A stretch of 64,000 nucleotides of DNA from Lithospermum erythrorhizon (taxonomy: Eukaryota; Streptophyta; Magnoliopsida; Boraginales; Boraginaceae), in NCBI GenBank assembly GCA_019722365.1, contig JADFUC010002415.1:310001-374000 (forward strand), in the 5' to 3' direction. The notes beneath the pieces are model-generated. The model was not told where the DNA came from. It ran no database searches and saw only the letters and a program-made list of their open reading frames with translations. The position numbers and the translations under genes are program-made. Positions 9,271 through 20,330 of the stretch are shown piece after piece; position 1 is the first letter of the stretch, and every line of letters starts with the position of its first letter.

Positions 9271-12200
9271 ATGCCTTCCTCACTTCCCGTTGCATGCAGG
9301 CTCACAGCTAGAGCCCAACCCTTTCAAAGACCTAAATCTACTACTTCAACAACCACTACAAATTTCACACTTAACACTACTACTTCTACAACCCCTTTCA
9401 CATTACCACAATGCAAACCTGGGTTTCTCTCCTTGTCCTCAACTAATAGGTCATTGGTTCCCTACGCCGCCCCTCCCCGGGGCGATGGAGTGGGTCCGGT
9501 GACTGAAAAACTTAGTGATCTTGAGAGGTATAAGGTTGAACGTGAGATTATCACGGAAAAGGTTGATATTCTTGAAAACAAGGTTCAAGAACTTGTGTCC
9601 AAGCCCAAAACGGCTGATCAGGAACCTAATACCGACTCATCATCGGAATTCGAAGGAATTTTGAAGGATTCTTATGCTCTTGGCCTCCAACTGTTGGAAC
9701 TAGAGAGCAAGAATCCCACAAATACCACACCTAACTCAACAACACAGCTTTTCGAAACTATGCTTAGCCAATTTAACCAGGTGTTTAATTCATTGGATTC
9801 GCGTACCATTTTATAAATTAGGAAAATTGCAAAAAAAAAAGAAGTTCCTAATACAATAGCATGATTTAATTAGTCCCTATTAATTCCTAACTTGTACGTA
9901 CATAAACTTTTAAGAGAAAAATATTGGGGATAATGGCACTTACGTGATAAAATGAGAGGTAATTATCGATTCAACAGCCATAATTGTAACTTTGGATTTA
10001 TTGACGTCAGGAGTTAACATAAATATGGTTTAAATAAAGAAATTAGTCGAAGTTGTATTATATTTAATGCTTGATAATGTAGCGTATTTAATTAACGAAA
10101 GTATCTGCTTGAGTGTCTTTGAATTAGAGTAAGTAGCAATAATGCATGTCGTCCATGTTTTGGAAGATAAAAAATAGAGAGGCGAATGTGCGATAACATC
10201 AGTCGTTTTGGAATGGCGCTTAACGTTGTGCTAATGTTTTGAAAACTAAATGTGCTAGATTGCTATTTATTGAGACCAAAATATAATTTGAGCACATGAT
10301 TTGACATATATGTAATTAGCTCTATTGAGGTCAAATAGTGACTTGAATTTCATAGGAGATCATTATAACAAGTTTATGTCTTTACTAGGGATCCAATAAG
10401 TACAACAATTCAAATATTTTTGGGACTAAACTTCATGATCGTGTCACTATTGACTATATATACTCTAATATATTATGTCTCGACAAATGAGTTTATTATT
10501 TGTTATCTAAAAAATTAGTAAATTATACTACTACAGGCTTCTTTAAGATTGAAAGATGGGCTGGTGACAGTGGACCCAAAACCTAACCCAGGAGAGACTT
10601 CCCAATTTATTGATCAAATGGTTAGGGAAATGGTTGATGCATATTACCATGAAGAGCCGCCCGTTTTAGTCCAAATCGACGGTAACTATGCTCCAATCCG
10701 GAGGGAGACTCCCCCAACTAACCCCCTTCCAATCACCAATGGCCAACTTCCTGTAAGTATTTCATTTTAAATGTTATTCTCTCCTTTTTAAAATAAATGA
10801 TTGCTTAGATGAAATATGTTTTATTAAAGGATAGTGAAAAACTACATTGAAATTATAAAAAGCTACATTAGAAATGTAAAATACTACATTGGGATTGTAA
10901 AAAGGTATATTAAATTTTTTTAGATGATCATGTATTTTGATAAATTAAATTTCCTGTAAGTATTGTAAAAAGATACATTGTGAAAAAGTAAATTTTACAG
11001 ATGATCGTATATTTTGAGACGAAAGGAGTATTTATTTCTAATTCTTTTTTGTCAAAATAAAATTATTATTATCAATATTATTAGATTGAACATTTTAGGA
11101 TGAGTGCGGATAATATGTTAGATGTACAAAACTATATGTTACTATCTCCATTTTCAAATTAATTGAGCACTACCGTTTTTGAAACCAGCATGCTATCATT
11201 AATTATTTTTATATACATTATGACACATTACATGAAAATAATATTATGAAAATATTTTTAAAACCAAATTCAATGATAACAATTTTATATTTTTCGAATT
11301 AGTGATTAAAAAGTAATTTGTGGTCAACATAATAGCGCTTGATTTAAAGCGTCAGTGTTGAAATGGATGGAATACATTTTATTATGTTTATAGTAATAAA
11401 TTTATATTTTTAAATTTTCAAATTAATTTATAAAAAAATATTCGGAGTAATATTTATCGAGATTTAACTAAATGCAACATAAAATATTACTCCCTCCATT
11501 TTTTTAGTTGTTGTTTTAGCCATTTGCACAAAATTAAGGGGAAAAAAAGTAGTAAAAAAAGTGTATTGAAAATATAGAATGATAATCAATTGAAATAATA
11601 TCATTAGTTGGTCTTTAATTTAAAGATAAAAAGTAGTCAAAAAATATATTGAAAATTTAAAAATACTATTTATTATAGTAAAACGATAATTATTTTCAAA
11701 CAAATTTTTTTAATTAAAAGGAAAAAAAAGGAGGAAGTATACTTTTGCATGTTTTGATGTGCCTAACTCCTAAGGGAAGCAGGATAATAGTTTAAAATTA
11801 TTAATGTTCCTTTCTAGTCCACATTGATAGTAGTACCCACTTAAAAGATTATCGTATTTGATTTTTTATGATCGAAGATTAATAAATTTTGCGATATTGA
11901 TAATTGATTGATATTGAAAGCTTTTTATTTGAATGAAATTTGAGTTAATAGCGAAGTATATTGAAAATCTTATATATTTATATTTTTTGAAGCAAATATA
12001 TATATATATATTGAGATGGATCAGGAAGATTACAGAAGATAATATGGTAATAATAATAATTAATCTTAATAATATGTAGAATCTTACGGATCATTCTGAT
12101 AAATATTAATTATTATTAAGTATTATCTTACAGAATCTTAAAATTAAATACAAATAATATAATGCGTTAAAAGTTATTTGAGTTCAAATTAAAAAAATTT

Positions 12201-15200
12201 AAATCACTAAAAAGGTTAACTTATTAAAAGTGTTACTAATACGAAAGATATGTCGTTGTCGACCTCGTGAATGTGTCCACCACACGACCTAACTAATACT
12301 TCCTCCATCTTTTAAATTCATCTAATTTATATTTTAAAAAATTAATATTAACACTATATGTTACATTTTATTATGTTTATAGTAATAAATTTATATGTTT
12401 TAATTTTCAAATTAATTAATAAATAAATATATGAAATAATATTTATCGAAATTTAACTAAATGTAACATAAAATATTAGACTTTTGCATGATGTGTCCTA
12501 ACTCTAAGGGAAGCAGGATAATAGTTTAAAATTGACAATATATTCTTGTCCAGTCCCACGGACAAAAAGGATCAGATGTGAGGGCTCCCGCCGTTTGTCC
12601 AGTCCCACGCACGATAGTACGTATGGTGGAACAAGAAATATTCCTAATTATAAACAATAGTAATAACAAAAGGTATGACGTTGTCGACATCATGAATGTG
12701 TCCACCACGCGACCTAATAATATATGCAAGTCATAACAAATTCAATGGTAACTATTAAGTAAAATAATATATGCTCGGAGGCACTCATTCTTGCATCAAC
12801 AAACAATATAAATCGAGATGGAGAATGTAGTAAGCATATAATACTTTTACATGGAAAATCAAGTAACAAATAAATTACATAATGATTCGAATGGATATAA
12901 CACCCGTCTTGTTCAAATAAAGCCAATTTCAAATTAACAAATCTGTACCAATTTTGAACAAATATATTTTGGTGCTCAATCTTCAACCCTGTAATTGCAA
13001 AAGACAAAAAAAAAAAAGAATTCAACAAAATAATTCAAGAAGCCAAGAAGCAACAATTATATAGACATCTTAACAACTTAATTCAAGAAGCAACTCAACC
13101 CAAGTTTCAACAGATTTAGAAAGAAATATAATTGAATTGAGACATGACAAACCTAATAATTGAATTTCAAAACCCTAAACCAAAATCATAAAGAAACACT
13201 AATAAAGATCGAAACATCCTGCAAGTGTGAAGATGTTTATACAATCTGCATATATAAAAATCAGTAATAAAAATAAACTGATGTTTATAGCTTCAAACAT
13301 TTAGACACGTCTAAAGAAACACTAATAAAAAATTAATAACACACAAAAAAAGGTAAGTAAATTCGAAAAAACAATGCCCAAATGATAAAAATTTGATCTT
13401 TTTGGGAGGCTCAGAAAAAAATCTTATAAATAAACTACAAGAAGACAAAAAAATTAAAGTGAATGGGAAAAATAAAAATACCCAAATGAAAAAATGTTAC
13501 CTTTGAATAGTAGATGTTGAGTTTTGTGCGAGAGGGAGGGGAACGATTGAGAGGGTTGGGGGGGAGGAGAATGTACCACAGAAGGTTTACAATTTTTTTT
13601 TACCGCTGTACAACTTTTCAAGCGAAAGATACAACTCTCCAAACACACGCGTTTTCTAACTGAGCGTCCACCCGTTTTCTAGCGACCATGGCGTATGCAA
13701 CACGCGTTTCTCCCTTTTATTACGACTATTGATATTGATTATGAAAATCTATTAAAAAATATATATGATGTCAAATTTTTTTAAAAAAAATCGAACACAA
13801 TACTCCATTAAAAACCTTTTAGTATGAATTGGTATACAATATATAAACACATCACGATTGTCATCAATCTAACTCCTGCTATCTCTAAACAAAATCCACT
13901 TTGAAGTTAAATATATAGTATTCTAAATTAATTAGTCAATAAATTAATAATCACAGACAACATTTAAATTTTTTTTATTTTTTACGGAGTAAAAGAATTA
14001 TAATGATCTTATATTGCTTTATAGGATGACCTCAATGGTATGTATTTGAGAGTGGGCCCAGATCCGATATTCGATCCTGAAGCCAACTACAAATGGTACA
14101 TACAAATCACCTTTTTTCATTTATTATCCGTTTATCAACGTAAACCATTCTAATTCAAATGAAGATTGTAAGTTAAAATTTTGAAGCTTAATTTCATATA
14201 TATTGTATAATATTTGATAAAGGTTATATCAAATATTACTATTTTTAACCTACATTTTTTTAATTATTGGCATTGGAATTTGTTGATTTTAATACTTAAA
14301 AATAGAAATATATACTTTTCATGAAATATAGTATTAATGGCTCATCAAAATAGACAATTTCTCAAATGACTATTTATCTTGGAACGAAGAAGTCATGAGA
14401 TACACATGTGACCTTATTAACGATGCACTTGATAGTTTTTTTAATAAATGTAGTAGCAAAAGTAAATGTTTAAGAATTATTATTAGTGAGGGAATAAGAC
14501 TTTAATTCATAAATGTGTGAATGAGAAAAAAATATAAACATAAATGATAATAATGATTCCGAACGCGATGTCCGCTGAGATCTTTTATCCTAATATATAT
14601 TATTAGTGGTATACATAACACATTTGAGTTACAATTTGGGACGCATGATCAAATGCTCTAATAATCCACAATTGTTAGTTTGGCCATAAAGAAGTTATGA
14701 CAGTTCTATACGTGACCTCATTGAAATTATATTAACAGTTACCTCGATATATAGTGCTCATCATTGCAGACGTCCTAATTGTTTTATTTTACTACCATTA
14801 TGCAGGATGGATGGAGATGGGTATGTTCTCTCTTAGTTAGGTCGTGTGGTTGGACACATTCATGAAGGCAATTAAACCGAATGAAGTTCATTTTATACTC
14901 CCTTCATTCTTTAAAGATTATCAAATTTAATTTTTCATGATTAAAAATTAACAAAATTTATAATATTGATTGATATCTAAAACTTTGATTTGAATCAAAA
15001 TTATCAAGTTAATAATAAAATATATATGTTGAAAATACTACATATTAATATATTTCTTCCAAACAAATATATAATACATTAAAAATTATTTGAGTTTGAA
15101 ATTTATTTATTAAAATCAAAATGTGACAATCTTTTAGGGACGAAAATAATATAATTCTACGAATAATAAAACATACAAGGAGCGAGGTAGACGACACGTT

Positions 15201-18200
15201 TAACTATTTCTTTTATGAATGGATATATATTAATCAAGTTTATTTTGTTCATCATTTATAGTATGGTTCATGGTGTACGAATCGAAAAAGGAAGTGCATA
15301 TTATGTGTCTCGTTATGTGAAGAATTCACGATACTTACAAGAGAAAGAATTTGGAAAAGCTAAATTCTTCAAAGTAAGTATAGATCGAACTCTTTTTAAT
15401 AATGGAGAAATTAAGCATACATATTCTAAGTTTTATTTATAATATCAATTTATTTAATATTGCCATATTTTAGGTATGTAAGACAAATAGAGTCAAATAA
15501 ATTATTCCTTATGATATCCTTCTATATTTAGGTCTTATTGTCTTAACCATTTTAATTAGTTTTTATCTTCTGAAGAATACTTTGTTTTCATCTGTTAATT
15601 TTAATTATTAAAATTCTTTATCAATAATATTATATGTGAAATTGTAAAAGGTCATTAAATATTTATAAGCAATAATAAAGTATTCTAGAACCCGAAATGG
15701 AACAATATACTACTTACTTATAATAAATTTTCATTATTTATTTAAATTTTTTAACCAAATAATTTTTCATTCATAATAAAAGTAGTTATCTATCATCTTT
15801 TAATACTAAAAATCTGTTACATATATGTAGTTTTTTTGTGAAAAATTTAATCTATCAAATATTTTTTTAATATACAAACATAAATTTACTATTTCGTATG
15901 AAATATAATTGATGAATATTGAGTGTATATGATGGTATAATAATATGTGTGTATAGTTGAACATTGATCTAAGGATTCAATAGATAATATGAAAATTTTC
16001 GATATTGAAATGTAATTAACATACATAATATTTGTGGATATTTATATCTTTCACCCGAATAAGAATTAATGACATTATCATATTGTTGTCTTTGTATACG
16101 CCCAGTATGGAGATATGGAAGGGGCGTATGGACTTTTCGTGGTCTACATTCAATTACTAAGAGAAAGACTCAAAGTACTGGATATGACTTATGGACACAC
16201 AACAAGTAATGTGGGTTTGGTATATCATGCTGGAAGAGTAATGGCTCTTGAGGATTTTGGCAAACCATGTAAGTTATAAATATGGAGTACGTTCGTTTTG
16301 TGAATAATTGAAATATTGTTTTAGCTGTTTAGGAATTAAATTTAGAGAGTAAAATTATAAAGATTAGCTAAGACGGTCAAGTATTAAAAATAGTGTTGCT
16401 ATACAAAGTCGTAAAAAATATCTATATAAATAATTGGACAAATTTTATAGTTTATCAAAAGTCAAGACTTAGGAGTTGGTGCACTAACTGTCCGTGGAAT
16501 AATATATTTGTTTGATGCAAAAAATAAATATCATTCATATTTATGAGATTCACTATTATCCCCTCTACTTTCTCATCATCAACAAATTAAAAATAATAAT
16601 GCCGTGACTTATGAAAGATGCAGTAAAACATATTCATTGGCTTTTTCTTTTCTGATTGACAATATATTATTGCAGATGTACTCTCTGTTAATGCCGATGG
16701 CGATCTGGAAACTATTGGCATGAACAACTACGGAGGAAAATTAGATCACAATTTCACTCCACATCCCAAGAAGGATCCAGTCACGGGTATGTAAATATAT
16801 AATCCTAATTAATCATTACTTTATACGGAGTATTTTTTTTCTATAAAGAAAAAACATTTTACTTCTTTCGTTTTATAGAATATTCAAATAAAAAGTAGAT
16901 GAATTTTTACGGAGTAGTAGATTGATAGGAATTAAGAAGTAATTCTTCCATTTCAAAATAAATAATTATTTAGATGAAAAGTAATTTATTGGGTGATAAA
17001 AAACAAAAAGTTTGAATATTTTGATTGTAAAAGCTACATGTAAAAAATGTAAAATTTATATCAGATTGTTGAAAATATATATTAAAAATATAAATAATCA
17101 AATATTGCGAAAAATTAATTTTTTAAACGATCATGCTTTTAAAACGGTATAAAATATATATTAACATGTACATTTTACACAGGGGAGATGTTTATTGTCG
17201 GACTTGGGCATACTGCTCCATACGCAACATATAGAGTAGTCAACAGAGATGGTCAAATCAGAAATGCAGTACCAATTACAGTGTCAGGACCTACATACCT
17301 GCATGATTTAGCCATTACAGAAAACTACGCAATAATCATGGACAATCCTTATGTTTTCAGTCCAGAGGTAATATATTAACCGTTCCGATCTATTTTATGG
17401 TATTTTAACAATCTAATTCTCAATATTAATTTGCACATAAACACATTTGCCCTTGTTATGGATGTCGAATATAGGGACAAAAGAACATTTATTATTTTCG
17501 ATGAGCATATACTAAAATATTTATGTCACTTTTGATTCATCTAAAACATAATTATTATTTACGACTAATCACTTATGATTATACTATCTAGAACTAATGT
17601 ATTGTTTTAATAAAAAAGTTCAAAAGTTTGAGCAAAATATCTTTCCATTAATAGTAAGACCATATTCAAAGAGATAAATAAAATTTAACACCTTCTTTCA
17701 CGCTACATAAGATTATTCTCTTTTATCTTACATAATTTAACACCCCAATTTCTACCAACGCCACAACAGCTAGACAACTAAATATTTTCTTATTATCTTT
17801 CATCCACATCATTCTATTATAAACCCCATTATAATCTTTTATTTTCTCTCCTCATTTCATATACATTATTATTAATTTTATAATATTATTTATTATATAT
17901 ATTTACAATAACAAATTATTAATTTTTATTAATTTTAAATAATTATATGATATTTAAATTTACATATTATCTTGAAAGGTTTAAATACTGAAAAGAAATG
18001 AAAATTGGATAAAATCTCAAATTTGTTTATTGTCCAAATGACATAAAATTAATATCTATTTATAGATCTTGCAAAATAAAAAATAATGATGAAAGAAAAA
18101 TTTATTTTTTATTAAATTATTATTATAAAAAGTATCAAATAAAGATTTGAATGATTTATAGTTTAATTGAATGTGTTGATTCAGTTTTGTGAATTGGGTC

Positions 18201-20254
18201 ACTGACACAACCGTACTCCCTCCCTCCAAAGCGCCACATGGCGAGCTTGAAGTGGCCCATTCTTATTTTTTTCATTTCTTTTTGCTAGCGGGTCTCAATT
18301 AACACACGATTACCTATAGACAAATTTTGACACTTTTCCTCCTCCAGTTAATTTTAACACTTGAATTGCCTAATTCTTACATTGAAAAACACTCAAATTA
18401 ACATGATGCTACAATTGGTCTAACAAAATGTTAGCGTAAGTTTTTGTAGAGAATGTATGTGACATTGAAACATTACATGGGATCTCAATTCCCAAAGCCT
18501 ATGTATATGTACGTAGTTACGCATTAATCATCATGAAAGTATATTTTTTTTCCTCCAGAGAATGGTGGTGAAGGATAAATGGGTTTTCAGTTTTGATGCC
18601 ACAAAGAAGTCCCGTTTCGGCATTCTCCCCCGTTACGCAACCGACGAGAAAGACATTAAATGGTTTGAGTTTCAGGATCCCTTTTTCGTCTTCCACACCG
18701 GTAAATATCCAGGCCTTATAAATTTCAATTGGTAAACTACCAAAATGTAAGGGCAAAATCGTCAAATAACGCCAGTCGGTATTTTGAGGATCGTACCATG
18801 GGCGGATCTACATCCTTTGAAGTTGGTGTTCAAAATGGACATAGATTTTGGAGGATGTTCAAAATACTTAAATATATTGAAATATAATAAATATAAATAT
18901 TAATTTGAATATTAGTTTTTTTTTTAAGTACATGTTCAACCAAACAAGCACCAACTAATATAGATCCGCCCCTAGTATTATCTCTTTCACAATATTGAAA
19001 GGAATTTTCATCCAATTATATGTTATTTTAAAAACATACAAACTTTTCTTCAAAAACAACCTCTCACACGATAGGAGAAAAAAATGGTTATTCAAATATA
19101 AATAAACGAGGTTGTAATTATGCATGTAAACGAGCTGAACCTTACCAAACATGGATAGGTTCGAGTTCGGTTCAAACAGAAGGATCCGGCGTCGCTCGAC
19201 TCGAAATTTTAAACGAACGTAGTGTAATCGAGGTTCGATTCAAGTTCGACTAAAACATTCGAATTTTAATGATAAAATATGAAGAAAAGAATTACAAATT
19301 TATATGGTTCGACTGCCAGAGTTCTACAAACCTTAACGTTCGGTACCGACCGAACTACGTTGAATCGAACTTTTCGAAATCAAGCTTCACGAGGCAAAAG
19401 TTTTCAAGCTCTTTTATAAGCCTAATTATAATAATTGAACGCATAATCTTCTCGTGAATTGTACTCCAGCCAACGCTTGGGAAGAAGAAGACAAAGTTAT
19501 TCTGTACTGTTGCATAATGGAGCCAATATATAATTCAAGAACTGGTGATTTTGATATTCTACCTACTGCCTTCCGCAACTTCACTAATAAAGTTAATCGT
19601 GATGGTCCGCCACTTAGCCTTACATTACCTGACTTGTAAGTTTTTTTTTTATCACGTTTATCAATTTTATTTGAATGAACTATCGTAACTTTTAATAATA
19701 AAACGTTTTACATTCATTATTAAAAATTGTTCAATTTGATTTTTAATTATCAAAACAAATATTGAAACTTCAATTGATACATGATTTTTATTTGAATCAA
19801 AATTATTATATTAATAGTAAATTTCATTAAAATACTTAATTTCAATGTTTAAAACCCATCAAATAAATACAAAACTGAACTATTATTGTAATAGGACTTA
19901 ATATAAATATGTTCTCCTGGGTTATGCCTTCTAAGAAATTGGGCTTTTAATATATATAGTAATACGCATATTGTATGCATGTTCTTTTTAGTAAGTAAAA
20001 AATATGTGCTTACTACTTAAATTTACAGGTTCAAATTGACATTTAATATGTCAACTGGGCAAACCACTAAGGAGAGAATTCCGACACTCCTAGATAGCAA
20101 GGGTGTTGATAATCCTAAGATCAACGAGGCTTACATGGCAAGGTGACATATACTATCATCCTAATAAAACATCATCATCCGCTTTATATATGTATATCAA
20201 TTATTACATATTACAGATAGTGTAAAAATAAAATATGTGTATGATTGGATTAGC

Positions 20255-20330
<76 letters not shown>

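Larger units (their letters stand above)
11373..12296. repeat. Tandem duplication in CCD intron 2, copy A
   Basis: Matches copy B (12361-12722) at its left part (TACATTTTATTATGTTTATAG onward), its middle (CCTAACTCCTAAGGGAAGC, then AGGATAATAGTTT) and its right end (TGTCGTTGTCGACCTCGTGA, then ATGTGTCCACCACACGACC). Copy A is longer because it carries the MITE at 11490-11737 and a second insert around 11840-12230. Confidence 0.7.

Noticed and set aside
9781..9816. Extension of CCD exon 1 to the in-frame stop at 9816
   Set aside because: A phase-0 donor (CAG/GTGTTT) at 9780 joins exon 2 in frame. Without splicing, the transit-peptide exon would stand alone as a 181-aa protein, which is less likely, though an alternative transcript cannot be excluded.
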